This document shows, one piece after another, positions 10,635-21,526 of a stretch of 64,000 nt of DNA (its first letter is position 1; the number at the start of each line of letters is the position of its first letter). The translations under genes and the position numbers were made by a program. The stretch covers positions 485,956 through 549,955 of the forward strand of contig DF158882.1 of the NCBI GenBank assembly GCA_000307305.1, written 5' to 3'. The notes beneath the pieces were generated by a model. It worked only from the letters and a program-made list of their open reading frames with translations, was not told the origin of the DNA and ran no database searches. This stretch comes from Enterobacteriaceae bacterium B14 (GTDB lineage Bacteria > Pseudomonadota > Gammaproteobacteria > Enterobacterales > Enterobacteriaceae).

Positions 10635-10725
10635 ACGCAATAAGCGATTGCGTCATCAGCGATTCCGATCAAGGATTTACTACAGAGAACAACAAACTGA
10701 ATGCGAATGCATTGCTGGAGAGCGA

Positions 10726-11445
10726 ATGAATAAGCCTTTCGTCGTTGTGTTAACAGGAGCAGGTATTTCTGCTGAATCTGGAATTCGTACTTTTCGCGCG
10801 GATAATGGTTTATGGGAAGATCATCGAGTTGAAGATGTTGCTACCCCAGATGGCTTTGCTCGTGACCCCGAACTGGTACAAAATTTTTATAATCAGCGCC
10901 GTGAGCAGCTACAGCAAGACACTATCCAGCCGAATGCCGCGCATATCGCGTTAGCCGAATTAGAAGCAGAACTAGGCGATCGTTTTCTATTAGTCACACA
11001 AAATATCGATAACTTACATGAGCGCGCAGGTAGCAAGCGTATTGTTCATATGCACGGTGAATTATTGAAGGTTCGCTGTACTCAGTCTGGGCAGGTCTTT
11101 GAATGGGCAGGTGACCTCGATGTTGATGAACGTTGCCACTGCTGCCAGTTTCCTGCACCACTAAGGCCACATATTGTGTGGTTCGGTGAGATGCCTGTGG
11201 AGATGGAAAAAATCTACGAAGGCTTGATTAAGGCTGATTACTTCATTGCTATTGGCACCTCAGGGCATGTCTACCCCGCTGCAGGATTTGTGCATGAGGC
11301 CCACTTGAACGGAGCTCATACTGTCGAGTTGAATTTAGAGCCAAGTCAGGTAGAAAGCCAGTTTGATGAGAAGCACTATGGGTTAGCCAGTAAAGTGGTG
11401 CCTGAATATATTCAATCGCTGCTTGTTTCGTCGCTCTCTTCTTAA
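10726..11445 (+). CDS. cobB: NAD-dependent protein deacylase CobB (sirtuin)
   Basis: Removes acetyl and succinyl groups from lysines using NAD. 239 residues from ATG 10726, supported by GGAGAG five to ten bases upstream. It shows the NAD-binding [14 protein letters not shown] (about 9-22), the FYNQRR pair of Tyr and Arg typical of desuccinylase sirtuins, [12 protein letters not shown], the catalytic His in HMHGEL, the zinc cysteines (RCTQSG ... CHCC) and [12 protein letters not shown]. The frame is open 35 codons further upstream (see findings), so a longer isoform may exist as in E. coli. Confidence 0.96.
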   Translation: MNKPFVVVLTGAGISAESGIRTFRADNGLWEDHRVEDVATPDGFARDPELVQNFYNQRREQLQQDTIQPNAAHIALAELEAELGDRFLLVTQNIDNLHERAGSKRIVHMHGELLKVRCTQSGQVFEWAGDLDVDERCHCCQFPAPLRPHIVWFGEMPVEMEKIYEGLIKADYFIAIGTSGHVYPAAGFVHEAHLNGAHTVELNLEPSQVESQFDEKHYGLASKVVPEYIQSLLVSSLSS

Positions 11446-11490
11446 ACGTTGATAGCTGATTTTGCCATGTTTGGCGGAAAGGAGAGTTCT

Positions 11491-11925
11491 GTGTCTGGTT
11501 ATCCAGCAAGTTATTGTACTAATGAAGCTGACGAGTGCTTCGATATTGTATTTCGCGATTTCCCTTCGGTTCAGTGTGTCACTTATGCCATTGATGATGT
11601 TGAACTAGATGGTTTAGAAGGGCTGAAGATAGGGATTATGGAGGCAATGGATGAAAACGTTGCTATCCCGACACCGTCTCCGCTTGCTACCGGAGAAGTG
11701 CTGGTTCACCTGCCACTGCTGATCGCGCTAAAAGTGGCACTGCATAACGCGATGATAACCACAGGAACACGCAAGGCAGAGCTGGCGCGTAAATTAAGCT
11801 TCCAGTCTGCTCAAATGGAGCGCTTACTCGATGTTAACTATGCATCGAAAGCTGAAACCCTAGAACAGGCGCTCTATTTATTGGGGTATGAAGTGAATGC
11901 TGAAGTGAAGAAGATTGAGCTATAG
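11491..11925 (+). CDS. HicB-family antitoxin-like protein without a HicA partner
   Basis: 144 residues from the GTG at 11491, chosen because AAGGAG stands six bases before it. The N-terminal half (FDIVFRDFPSVQCVTYAIDD) has the partial RNase-H-like fold sequence of HicB antitoxins, which bind the mRNA-cleaving toxin HicA. The C-terminal half (about 88-135, TTGTRKAELARKLSFQSAQMERLLDV) is a helix-turn-helix of the kind HicB uses on DNA. No hicA-like frame is visible within the 45 bases before it or after it, so it is an orphan. The interval matches that of ycfZ-ymfA between cobB and potD in E. coli. Confidence 0.72.
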   Translation: MSGYPASYCTNEADECFDIVFRDFPSVQCVTYAIDDVELDGLEGLKIGIMEAMDENVAIPTPSPLATGEVLVHLPLLIALKVALHNAMITTGTRKAELARKLSFQSAQMERLLDVNYASKAETLEQALYLLGYEVNAEVKKIEL

Positions 11926-11936
11926 CGATTGGTTGA

Positions 11937-11964
11937 TAGCCTCCACGTTGTGTCGCGGAGGCTA
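11937..11964. terminator. Terminator between the hicB-like gene and potD
   Basis: 8-bp stem TAGCCTCC / GGAGGCTA, extendable by further pairs, between two convergent genes. Only short T runs follow on either strand. Confidence 0.6.
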
Positions 11965-11981
11965 CTATTCAAAAGAAGAGA

Positions 11982-13046
11982 TTAACGGCCCGCTTTTAGC
12001 CTTTGGTAGTAGTTTTCATATAGGGTGTTCGCTTTACCCACATCATTTTGCCATTCGCCTTGGTTGATAATCTCTTCGCTTGGATAGAGCGATTGATCTT
12101 CGGCTAATGCTTTTGGCAGCAGTTTTTGTGCGGAAAGGTTAGGGGTAGGGTAGCCAATCTCTTTTGCTACTTGAACTGCGATTTCTGGGCGAAGCAGGAA
12201 GTCGATGAGCTTTAACGCGCCTTCTACATTTCGTGCATTAGCAGGAATAGCGAGACTATCCATCCAGAAAATCCCACCCTCTTTAGGCCAGATAACGGCT
12301 AATGGTGCACCCGCTTCACGCGCGACATAAGCAGAGCCATTCCACACCATGCCTAGATTCGTTTCACCTTCCATAAAGGGGTTAGCAGGGTTATCCGAGT
12401 TAAAAGCCAGCACATTAGGCATTAGCTTTACTAGTTCCTGATAAGCAGCTTCGATCTCTTTAGGGTCAGTGGTATTGGCAGAGTAGCCTAATTTTCTTAG
12501 TGCAATCTGGAACACTTCACGAGCATCATCCGTCATTAGCAGACTGTTTTTATACTCAGGTTTCCAGAAGTCAGCCCAACTGGTGACGGTGGCTGGGTCT
12601 ATCTCATCGGTATTAATACCAATGGCCGTGGCTCCCCAGATATAGGGAATAGAGTAGTCGTTCTGTGGGTCAAAGGATCTATGTAGCAGCTTAGGGTCAA
12701 GATGCTTGAAGTTAGGCAGCTTACTCTTATCAATTTTTTGCAGCATCCCTTCTTGACTCATTTTGGAGACAAAGTAGGTAGAAGGGACGACGAGATCGTA
12801 AGCGCTATCTTTGTAAGTTTTTAGCTTAGCGTACATGTTCTCGTTGGATTCATACGTGGAGTAAATGACTTTGATCCCAGTCTCTTTGGTGAACTGCTCC
12901 AATAAGCCCGGTGGTACATACTCTGTCCAATTGTAGAAATAGACCACTTTTTTATCGGTAGCGCTATTATCAGCGGCCTGAACGGAAGAGGTATGAATGC
13001 CTAACGCCAGTGCGCCAATAGCAAGAAGGTGCGACCACTTTTTCAT
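11982..13046 (-). CDS. potD: Spermidine/putrescine-binding periplasmic protein PotD
   Basis: Substrate-binding protein of the spermidine-preferential PotABCD importer. 354 residues from the ATG at 13046, with AAGGAG eight bases upstream; a TTG one codon earlier is less likely. A Sec signal peptide (about 1-25, ending VQAA) precedes YFYNWTEYVPPGLLEQFTKE. Polyamine-pocket segments of the family are present: STYESNENMYAKL, NDYSIPYIWGATAIG, and GGIFWMDSLAIP. It is the last gene of the pot operon, 45 bases after potC, as in E. coli. Confidence 0.97.
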   Translation of the reverse strand: MKKWSHLLAIGALALGIHTSSVQAADNSATDKKVVYFYNWTEYVPPGLLEQFTKETGIKVIYSTYESNENMYAKLKTYKDSAYDLVVPSTYFVSKMSQEGMLQKIDKSKLPNFKHLDPKLLHRSFDPQNDYSIPYIWGATAIGINTDEIDPATVTSWADFWKPEYKNSLLMTDDAREVFQIALRKLGYSANTTDPKEIEAAYQELVKLMPNVLAFNSDNPANPFMEGETNLGMVWNGSAYVAREAGAPLAVIWPKEGGIFWMDSLAIPANARNVEGALKLIDFLLRPEIAVQVAKEIGYPTPNLSAQKLLPKALAEDQSLYPSEEIINQGEWQNDVGKANTLYENYYQRLKAGR

Positions 13047-13091
13047 CAAGTTTGTCTCCTTTTCAATAATGGTGTGTGAAGGGGATGCAGA

Positions 13092-13871
13092 TTATTTTCG
13101 CCCGTGGCGATCTCGTAAAATCAACTGGCTGGTGAGCACCAAAATTAATGATAGCACCAGCATAATGGTGGCCAGCGCGTTCACCTCTGGCGAGACGCCT
13201 ACTTTCACCATTGAATAGATCTTTAAGGGTAATATTTCGTATGTCGGGCCTGTCACGAAAGAGGACACGACGACATCGTCCATCGATAAAGTGAAACTCA
13301 GTAGCCATCCGGCGGCGATTGCGGGCATTGCCAGAGGAATAAGAATTTTGCGCAAAATAGTGATTTCGCTGGCGCCGAGATCACGTGCTGCCTCTAGCAT
13401 TCGTACATCAAACCCTTTTAGGCGTGAATAAACGGTGACGACGACAAAGGGCAGGCAGAAGGTGATGTGTGAGAACAGCAACGACCAGAACCCCAGTGAA
13501 ATACCGAGCAGCATAAACAGCACTAGCAGAGAGATCGCCATTACGATATCCGGCGACATCATCACGACAAATAGCATCCCACTGACAAACGGCTTGCCGC
13601 GAAAACGGTAGCGAAACAGTGCGACGGCGGTCAGAGAGCCAAGCAACGTGGCAAAGGTAGCAGAGAGTACAGCGATAGTGGCGGAGTGAAGCGCAGCCTG
13701 CAAAAGACTATCGTTGTTCAACAACATGCCATACCATTTGGTACTCAGCCCTTGCCAGTTGATCCCGAAACGAGAAGCGTTGAAGGAGTTAACGATCAAA
13801 ATGATAATCGGGATATAGAGATAGGCGTAAATAAGGGTGAGAAACCCTCCGCGAAACAGGCGTCCAATCAT
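13092..13871 (-). CDS. potC: Spermidine/putrescine ABC transporter permease PotC
   Basis: One of two inner-membrane permeases of PotABCD. 259 residues (E. coli 264) with about six membrane segments and the cytoplasmic EAA loop [25 protein letters not shown] (about 146-170), which couples to the ATPase PotA. The start overlaps the potB stop by 4 bases (ATGA), indicating coupled translation. Confidence 0.97.
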   Translation of the reverse strand: MIGRLFRGGFLTLIYAYLYIPIIILIVNSFNASRFGINWQGLSTKWYGMLLNNDSLLQAALHSATIAVLSATFATLLGSLTAVALFRYRFRGKPFVSGMLFVVMMSPDIVMAISLLVLFMLLGISLGFWSLLFSHITFCLPFVVVTVYSRLKGFDVRMLEAARDLGASEITILRKILIPLAMPAIAAGWLLSFTLSMDDVVVSSFVTGPTYEILPLKIYSMVKVGVSPEVNALATIMLVLSLILVLTSQLILRDRHGRK

Positions 13872-14728
13872 TCTAGATCCACCTTCTTGTTAAGCATTTT
13901 GGCTGCGCGATAGTAGACAAATAACAACATGCCCATCACTAACGTCAGAGAGATGCTGGTGGCAGCGCCGAAAGGCCAGTCTCGAATATTTAAGAACTGA
14001 TTTTTTATCACATTCCCAATGAGCAGGTTTTTCGCTCCCCCCATAAGGTCTGCCACGTAAAACAGCCCCATTGCAGGCAGTAGAACAAGCAGGCAACCAG
14101 CAATAATGCCAGGCATGGTAAGGGGAATGATAATGCGGATAAAGGCCTGCAATTTGCTAGCTCCTAAATCGCGTGCGGCTTCGAGATAGGATTTATCGAG
14201 CTTCTCAATGCTGGAGTAAAGCGGCAGAACCATAAAGGGCAACAGAATATAAATAAGCCCGAGAATAACGGCTTCGGGGGTATACATTAACTTGAAAGGT
14301 TTATCTATGATACCCGCCCACAGCAGAAACTCATTCATATAACCACGTGTGCTGAGGAAGATTTTTAGACCATAAATGCGGATGAGTGAGTTGGTCCAAA
14401 AAGGGACAATCAGCAGAAACAGCATTAAGGGGCGGACTTTTTTGGGCAGTCTCGCCAGAATAAATGCAAATGGGTATCCAATAATAAGACAGCAGAGTGT
14501 GGCGATAACCGCCATATTCAGGGAGTGAAGCAAGACCTGTGAGTAGAGTGGGTCAAGCAGCCTGGCGTAGTTATCCAGCGTGAACACCATGCTGACGAAA
14601 TCCGTATCGTCACGCGTGAGAAAGCTAGTGCCGATAATCATCAGGTTAGGAAAGAAAACAAACAGCACTAACCAAGCAACGATGGTCGTGATGACGACAT
14701 TTTGAAAAAGCTTACGCGGTTTCTTCAT
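13868..14728 (-). CDS. potB: Spermidine/putrescine ABC transporter permease PotB
   Basis: Partner permease to PotC. 286 residues, about six membrane segments. The EAA loop [19 protein letters not shown] lies near residues 184-202 and docks PotA. The N-terminus [14 protein letters not shown] is basic and cytoplasmic. The start lies 17 bases inside the end of potA; its stop overlaps potC by 4 bases. Confidence 0.97.
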   Translation of the reverse strand: MKKPRKLFQNVVITTIVAWLVLFVFFPNLMIIGTSFLTRDDTDFVSMVFTLDNYARLLDPLYSQVLLHSLNMAVIATLCCLIIGYPFAFILARLPKKVRPLMLFLLIVPFWTNSLIRIYGLKIFLSTRGYMNEFLLWAGIIDKPFKLMYTPEAVILGLIYILLPFMVLPLYSSIEKLDKSYLEAARDLGASKLQAFIRIIIPLTMPGIIAGCLLVLLPAMGLFYVADLMGGAKNLLIGNVIKNQFLNIRDWPFGAATSISLTLVMGMLLFVYYRAAKMLNKKVDLE

Positions 14729-15830
14729 CGGCCAGTACCACCTCCCAACTTTCGACCCACGTGACAGCCATTTTCTGGTTTAGGGAGTGATCCACATCAG
14801 GATCATCCTCGTTGAAGAACTCACTGACCATCACCATCTTGCCGTTTTCTAACTCAACGGTTGATTCAAGCGTCATGCCTTTATAGTTACGCTCGCGAAC
14901 ATAACCAATGATGCCATCAGCCTGTTCGCTGTCGTTCACCTCTTCAACGCGCAGGTCTTCAGGGCGTAACAAAACTTTGAGTTTTTCGTCGGGCTTAACG
15001 GGCTGATTGACGTAAATATCACATTCACGCCCCTCAACATTGGCTCTAACCCGCTGTTCATCGATACGGTGAAGCACTATGGCATCGAAAATATTGATCT
15101 CACCGATGAACTGGGCGACAAACAGGTTTTTAGGCTCTTCGTAGATTTCGCGTGGTGTGCCATCTTGTTCAATTTTACCCTCTCGCATCACGACGATGCG
15201 GTCTGACATCGTCAGCGCTTCTTCTTGATCGTGGGTAACAAAGATGAAGGTGATGCCCAGTTTACGCTGTAGCGCCTTTAGCTCGTTTTGCATCTGCTTG
15301 CGTAATTTGTAATCTAAGGCAGAGAGAGACTCATCGAGCAGCAAAACCTTTGGTTTATTCACCACTGCACGGGCGATGGCCACCCGTTGCTGTTGCCCGC
15401 CGGAGAGCTGGTGGGGATGCCGTTGAGCAAACTCTTCCAGTTGCACCATCTTCAACGCATCAATCACGCGTGGGGGGATCTCACTCGCAGGTGTTTTCTG
15501 CATGCGTAGGCCAAATGCGACATTTTCAAATACGCTCATATGAGGGAACAGCGCATAGCTTTGAAAAACGGTATTCACATGGCGATGTTCGGCAGGCACA
15601 TCGGTAATATCTTGTCCATCAAGGATCACTTGGCCTTCATCAACGGACTCTAATCCGGCGATCAACCGTAAGACCGTGGTTTTGCCACAGCCCGAAGGGC
15701 CAAGAATAGTGAGAAACTCACCGTTTTTGATGGATAGATTTAAATCGCTAATGATATCTCTGCTATCGAATCCTTTGCGAATATCGCGTAATTCAACAAC
15801 AGGTTGTTCTAGGGAGGATGTTTCAGTCAT
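14712..15830 (-). CDS. potA: Spermidine/putrescine ABC transporter ATPase PotA
   Basis: Cytoplasmic ATPase that powers polyamine uptake. 372 residues. Walker [17 protein letters not shown] (about 43-58), signature [15 protein letters not shown], Walker [13 protein letters not shown] and the switch His in FVTHD. The C-terminal third (about 240-372) is the TOBE-type regulatory domain through which spermidine inhibits the ATPase in E. coli. First gene of the potABCD operon, divergent from pepT across a long intergenic region. Confidence 0.97.
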   Translation of the reverse strand: MTETSSLEQPVVELRDIRKGFDSRDIISDLNLSIKNGEFLTILGPSGCGKTTVLRLIAGLESVDEGQVILDGQDITDVPAEHRHVNTVFQSYALFPHMSVFENVAFGLRMQKTPASEIPPRVIDALKMVQLEEFAQRHPHQLSGGQQQRVAIARAVVNKPKVLLLDESLSALDYKLRKQMQNELKALQRKLGITFIFVTHDQEEALTMSDRIVVMREGKIEQDGTPREIYEEPKNLFVAQFIGEINIFDAIVLHRIDEQRVRANVEGRECDIYVNQPVKPDEKLKVLLRPEDLRVEEVNDSEQADGIIGYVRERNYKGMTLESTVELENGKMVMVSEFFNEDDPDVDHSLNQKMAVTWVESWEVVLADEETA

Positions 15831-16208
15831 TTAGTTTACTACTCTATCCCGTAACAGAATGCAGATAGAACCGTCGCTGAAAAAGGACTGTTTAGGCGGT
15901 TAGGCGAAAAATCGCGTTAAACCGGAATAAAACCAGCGACACCGATCAAAAATTTTAAGAGCGCGATAATAGCCTTTGCATCCCGTAATGAAAAGATTTG
16001 AAAATAATTAATCGCCAATAATTGAATAAAAAGTGAGATCCAATGCTGTTTTTGCCTGAATACAGCATAAAAATAACTTGCTCACGAAAAACATATTCCT
16101 GCTAATTAGACTAACTAATGCCTAAGTTCCTGTAAATCTGACCTGACGCAATACTTCAACGTCTTGAGTTTCGCATAATGGCCGTCACCGCAGCCTAGGA
16201 ATAAAATT
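15831..16208. other. Divergent promoter region between potA and pepT
   Basis: About 380 bases, AT-rich, without an open frame of note. It must hold the promoters of both potABCD and pepT. FNR control of pepT is known in enterobacteria, but I found no convincing TTGAT-N4-ATCAA site here. Confidence 0.45.
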
Positions 16209-17441
16209 ATGGACCAGTTACTCGATCGCTTTTTTCACTACGTCTCCTTTGATACACAATCCAAAGCCAACGTTCGCCAAGTACCCAGCACCGACGGACA
16301 GCTAAAGCTTGCGAAGGCACTAGAGAAAGAGCTGTATGAGTTAGGACTGGAAAATATTATCTTGAGTGATCGTGGCTGTTTGATGGCAACCCTGCCAGGG
16401 AATGTCGCTTGGCAAGCACCAGTGATTGGCTTTATTGCTCATCTGGATACCTCACCGGACTGCGCCGGTAAAAATGTGTCACCTCAGATTGTAGAAAACT
16501 ATCGAGGTGGTGATATCGCGCTAGGTATTGGTGATGAAGTACTCTCTCCCGTCATGTTTCCCGTTTTGCATCAGTTGCTTGGGCATACATTAATTACGAC
16601 AGATGGTAAAACGCTGCTGGGTGCTGATGATAAAGCTGGAATTGCCGAAATTATAACGGCAATTATCACACTGAAAGAGCGGCAGATCCCACATGGCGAT
16701 ATCCGTATTGCATTTACACCGGATGAAGAGGTGGGAAAGGGGGCTCAATTCTTTGATGTTGAAACCTTTGGCGCCGAGTGGGCTTATACCATCGATGGCG
16801 GTGGTGTGGGAGAACTAGAGAGTGAGAACTTTAATGCGGCATCTGCCACGATAAAAATCGTGGGAAATAACGTTCATCCCGGTAGTGCGAAAGGGGTGAT
16901 GGTGAATGCGATGGGGTTAGCCATGCGTTTTCACCAAGAGATTCCGGCTCTGGAAGCGCCAGAACATACCGATGGCTACGAGGGTTTTTTCCATTTGCAC
17001 AGCATGAAAGGGGGCGTAGAACGTGCGGAGCTACATTACCTCATTCGAGACTTCACTCGTGAAGGTTTTCAAGCGCGCAAGCGGCTGATGCTGGATGTGG
17101 CGAAAAAGGTAGGTGAAGGCCTGCATCGGGACTGCTATATCGAAGTGGATATCAAAGACAGCTATTACAATATGCGTGAAGAGATTGCAGTTCATCCACA
17201 TATTTTAGAGGTGGCGCAGCAGGCGATGCGCGATTGTGACATTGAACCCATAATGAAGCCGATTCGTGGTGGAACTGATGGTGCTCATCTCTCTTTCCGT
17301 GGCTTGCCTTGCCCAAATATTTTTACTGGCGGCTACAACTACCATGGCAAGCATGAATTTGTGACGCTAGAAGGGATGGAGAAGGCCGTTTCGGTGATTA
17401 TGCGTATCGCAGAGCTAGTGGCTCTAAAAGCAAAAGAATAA
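16209..17441 (+). CDS. pepT: Peptidase T (aminotripeptidase)
   Basis: Cytoplasmic zinc enzyme of the M20B family that removes the N-terminal residue from tripeptides. 410 residues (E. coli 408). Metal and catalytic segments are present: [11 protein letters not shown] (about 78-88), [11 protein letters not shown] with the bridging Asp, [12 protein letters not shown] with the catalytic Glu, [11 protein letters not shown], and the C-terminal His in [15 protein letters not shown] stands eight bases before the ATG. A strong terminator follows. Confidence 0.97.
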   Translation: MDQLLDRFFHYVSFDTQSKANVRQVPSTDGQLKLAKALEKELYELGLENIILSDRGCLMATLPGNVAWQAPVIGFIAHLDTSPDCAGKNVSPQIVENYRGGDIALGIGDEVLSPVMFPVLHQLLGHTLITTDGKTLLGADDKAGIAEIITAIITLKERQIPHGDIRIAFTPDEEVGKGAQFFDVETFGAEWAYTIDGGGVGELESENFNAASATIKIVGNNVHPGSAKGVMVNAMGLAMRFHQEIPALEAPEHTDGYEGFFHLHSMKGGVERAELHYLIRDFTREGFQARKRLMLDVAKKVGEGLHRDCYIEVDIKDSYYNMREEIAVHPHILEVAQQAMRDCDIEPIMKPIRGGTDGAHLSFRGLPCPNIFTGGYNYHGKHEFVTLEGMEKAVSVIMRIAELVALKAKE

Positions 17442-17475
17442 AGTGCTTAGTGAGGCATTAATAGGAAGTGAATTG

Positions 17476-17510
17476 AGCGGGCCAGTATTTATACTGGCCC
17501 GCTGGTTTTT
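17476..17510 (+). terminator. Terminator of pepT
   Basis: 12-bp perfect GC-rich stem AGCGGGCCAGTA / TACTGGCCCGCT with a four-base loop, followed by GGTTTTT: a classic intrinsic terminator. It lies just before the converging roxA stop. Confidence 0.9.
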
Positions 17511-17525
17511 AGCTGGCGGGAGTAC

Positions 17526-18647
17526 TTAGTCGATAAAGTACCAGTAGCCGCTGTTGATCAACTCACAGAGTTGAGCGAGGAAAGAAGGGTCTTCTAAAGC
17601 ATCGCCAAACAGGTCGGCCGTTAAAATATGATGCTGGGCGAGTGCATTAGCGGCAGCTGAGTGCTCGGTAACAAGGCTCTCACCGTTGATATAGCAAGTG
17701 TCACCAACGCGCAGCACACGCAATCCACCGAGGCGGCGCAATGTCTCACCTTGATGCAAAGATTCATAAATTTCACCAGCCTGATAAGGCGGCTCTGGTG
17801 GGGCAAGATCAAGCTCATGGCGAGATTGGGTGATGAATTCACCAAACCACGTTTTAAAATCTTCCGGCTGCTCAATCAAGCCAATCATCATTTTTCGCAG
17901 TGCATCTAGTTCAGACTCTTGAATGTCGGCAGGGTACTCACGGCGTACAAGCTGTGGATCGCTATAGCGAAAACTTCCTAGCTCTTTTGCCAGGGCAAAA
18001 TCAGCGAAGCCGTTGATAAGCTCGCGACCATTAGGGGCACGAAAGCCAACGGAGTAGTTAAGCGCATTTTCGAGAGCATAGCCTTCGTGCGGAAACCCTG
18101 GCGGAATGTAGAGAATATCGCCGGACTCAGTCTCTTCATCAATGATCGCGTCGAACGGTTCGACTTGTAACAGATCAGGATGAGGGCAGTGTTGTTTAAG
18201 TACAGTCTTTTCCCCGACACGCCAGCGACGGCGGCCTGTGCCCTGAATAATAAAGACATCATACTGGTCAAAATGTGGGCCAACGCCACCACCAGGTACA
18301 GAGAAGGAGATCATTAGGTCGTCTAAGCGCCAGTCAGGAAGCGGACGGAATGGCGTCATTAATGCGCTGGATGGCTCGTGCCAGTGGTTAACGGCTTGCA
18401 CCAGAATAGACCAGTCATTTTCACCGAGATGATCGTAGCTTTCGAAAGGGCCGTGGCTAACGTCCCAGCGGCCTTGGGATTGGCTGACGAGTCGACTGTC
18501 TATTTCGCTTTCCATAGCGAGACCGGCGAGTTCATCGGGCGAGATGGGGTCGATGAAGTTTTTGAAGGCTTTTTTTAGTAGGACGGGGCGTTTTTGCCAG
18601 TAGTTTTTTAAAAAATCATCCCAGTCTAGGTCGAGTTGGTATTCCAT
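17526..18647 (-). CDS. roxA: Ribosomal protein uL16 arginine 3-hydroxylase RoxA (YcfD)
   Basis: Fe(II)/2-oxoglutarate oxygenase of the JmjC type that hydroxylates an arginine of ribosomal protein L16. 373 residues, as in E. coli. The iron triad is visible: HFD in GPHFDQYDVFIIQGTG (about 124-139) and the distal His in PPGFPHEGYALEN. The C-terminal winged-helix region follows. In E. coli roxA is next to phoQ; here the upstream side runs into repeats instead. Confidence 0.96.
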   Translation of the reverse strand: MEYQLDLDWDDFLKNYWQKRPVLLKKAFKNFIDPISPDELAGLAMESEIDSRLVSQSQGRWDVSHGPFESYDHLGENDWSILVQAVNHWHEPSSALMTPFRPLPDWRLDDLMISFSVPGGGVGPHFDQYDVFIIQGTGRRRWRVGEKTVLKQHCPHPDLLQVEPFDAIIDEETESGDILYIPPGFPHEGYALENALNYSVGFRAPNGRELINGFADFALAKELGSFRYSDPQLVRREYPADIQESELDALRKMMIGLIEQPEDFKTWFGEFITQSRHELDLAPPEPPYQAGEIYESLHQGETLRRLGGLRVLRVGDTCYINGESLVTEHSAAANALAQHHILTADLFGDALEDPSFLAQLCELINSGYWYFID

Positions 18648-18710
18648 GCTTTTTCTCCGTGGAAAGGGGATTGTTGGTGGGAGTATAGCGGATTGAGAGG
18701 GGGTTTTGAT

Positions 18711-18952
18711 TTATGTTTTGGGGGGGATTTGTTTGGAATTGTGAAAGGTTTTATGGTGTTTGTTCATTCAGGTAAAAGGTTTCGGTAGCGGGTTTATCTC
18801 CGCGCTTTCATATCACACTTGTCCCCGCTCCCGACCAAAGGGATTACGGAACCCCTTTGGAATCCGCCGTTTGGGCGTTTTTCTGGATGCAAAATTGTGG
18901 TTGCTGTGCAACTGCTTCAGGGCCATGTTTAATGCTTGTTAGGTGTTGTTGG
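18711..18952. repeat. Intergenic repeat, copy A (shorter)
   Basis: About 240 bases that recur as copy B directly downstream. Shared parts are a GATTTGTTTGGA-type 5' flank, a core of about 140 bases from GGTTTCGGTAGCGGG to GTGCAACTGC, and the 3' tail AATGCTTGTTAGGTGTTGTTGG. Copy A lacks a block of about 108 bases found in copy B, and its main hairpin has one mismatch. No gene is apparent inside. Confidence 0.85.
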
Positions 18953-18965
18953 ATTGTTGGCGTTT

Positions 18966-19279
18966 TTATGTTTTGAGTGGAATTTGTTTGGATTGGTGAA
19001 GGGTTTCGATAGCGGGTTTATCTCCGCGCTTTCATATCACACTTGTCCCCGCTACCGACCAAAGGGGTTACGGAACCCCTTTGGAATCCGCCGTTTGGGC
19101 GTTTATCTGGACGCAAAATTGCGGTTGCTTCGCAACTGCCTTCGGCATCACCTGCGATGTCGGGCCGTCGAGATTCGCCATCCATGGCTCATGCTCGCCT
19201 CAATCGCGCGTCCTGCGCGATTGCCCCTAATCTCCGGTTATACCTCAGCGCAATTTTAATGCTCGCTAGGTGTTGTTAG
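18966..19279. repeat. Intergenic repeat, copy B (longer, hairpin-rich)
   Basis: Second, longer copy of the repeat. It contains a perfect 11-bp hairpin CCAAAGGGGTT-ACGG-AACCCCTTTGG (19059-19084), a short GTTGC/GCAAC hairpin, and a 9-bp hairpin CAATCGCGC/GCGCGATTG (19201-19223) inside the extra block. The set of stable stems suggests that the transcript or single-stranded DNA is structured. It may be one of a dispersed genomic family; one window cannot show that. Confidence 0.85.
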
Positions 19280-19302
19280 AGGGGGATGTATTTCTATGCT
19301 TA

Positions 19303-19400
19303 AAAAGCTAAAAGCTAAAAGCTAAAAGCTAAAAGCTAAAAGCTAAAAGCTAAAAGCTAAAAGCTAAAAGCTAAAAGCTAAAAGCTAAAAGCTAAAAGCT
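19303..19400. repeat. Heptanucleotide tandem repeat, 14 perfect AAAAGCT units
   Basis: 98 bases made of exactly 14 uninterrupted copies of AAAAGCT, ending 13 bases before the purB stop codon on its 3' side. The perfect copies suggest a young, slippage-prone array. It is not in a plausible reading frame. Confidence 0.97.
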
Positions 19401-19413
19401 AGAACTCACACCT

Positions 19414-20883
<1,470 letters not shown>

Positions 20884-20896
20884 TCAATATGGCCGA

Positions 20897-21523
20897 TTAG
20901 CAGCTTGCTAGAAGCTGTTGTGCCTGCTTTAAAAGACGGCCGCGTGAGAACATTAACTGTAGGCGGCTGCCGCCTACCTGTTGCCATAATACGGTGGCAC
21001 GAAGGCCTGATAATAGTGCAGCACGAACCTTAACTTGTATTTGAGGGCGTTGTAGCACGAGCGGAGAACCTGTTACCTGAATACGTGGCCCGAGAGGGCT
21101 GATGATATCGACATATATTCCTGCCAGCGCACCTTGGATGGTTTCAGACTCAAGATCAAAGTGAATTAACTGGCGCTCTAGCTGGCTAAGCCTGTTTGCT
21201 AATTCGTTCAATGCAGCGGGGTTAGCATGAAGCTTGCGCTCAAGCACCATCAGGCTGATAACGTAGCGAGTTAGCTCGGTGCTGTTTGCTCGTTTACTGT
21301 TATCTAACATCGTGACGAGTGTTTCCAGCCCTAGTCTTAGTTCTCGCTCATGCTGACCAAAGGTTGCTAGCGTAGAAGAGGGGTTGGTTTGTAGCAGGCT
21401 TTTTAAGGAGGTTAAAAGCGCGCTGTTATCGCATTGCCCTTCATGCGCTAGCTGTTGAACCAGTTTTGCAGATTGGCAAATCCCGGCCAGCGCTAGCGTG
21501 ATGTCGTAATAGTTTTTAGCCAC
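20897..21523 (-). CDS. hflD: High-frequency lysogenization protein HflD
   Basis: 208 residues (E. coli 213). HflD is a peripheral inner-membrane protein that lowers lambda CII activity; its cellular role is not well defined. The N-terminus [30 protein letters not shown] and the C-terminal [16 protein letters not shown] are diagnostic. No membrane segment is visible. It starts three bases after mnmA and precedes purB by 112 bases, the usual order. Confidence 0.95.
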   Translation of the reverse strand: MAKNYYDITLALAGICQSAKLVQQLAHEGQCDNSALLTSLKSLLQTNPSSTLATFGQHERELRLGLETLVTMLDNSKRANSTELTRYVISLMVLERKLHANPAALNELANRLSQLERQLIHFDLESETIQGALAGIYVDIISPLGPRIQVTGSPLVLQRPQIQVKVRAALLSGLRATVLWQQVGGSRLQLMFSRGRLLKQAQQLLASC

Positions 21524-21526
21524 GCA

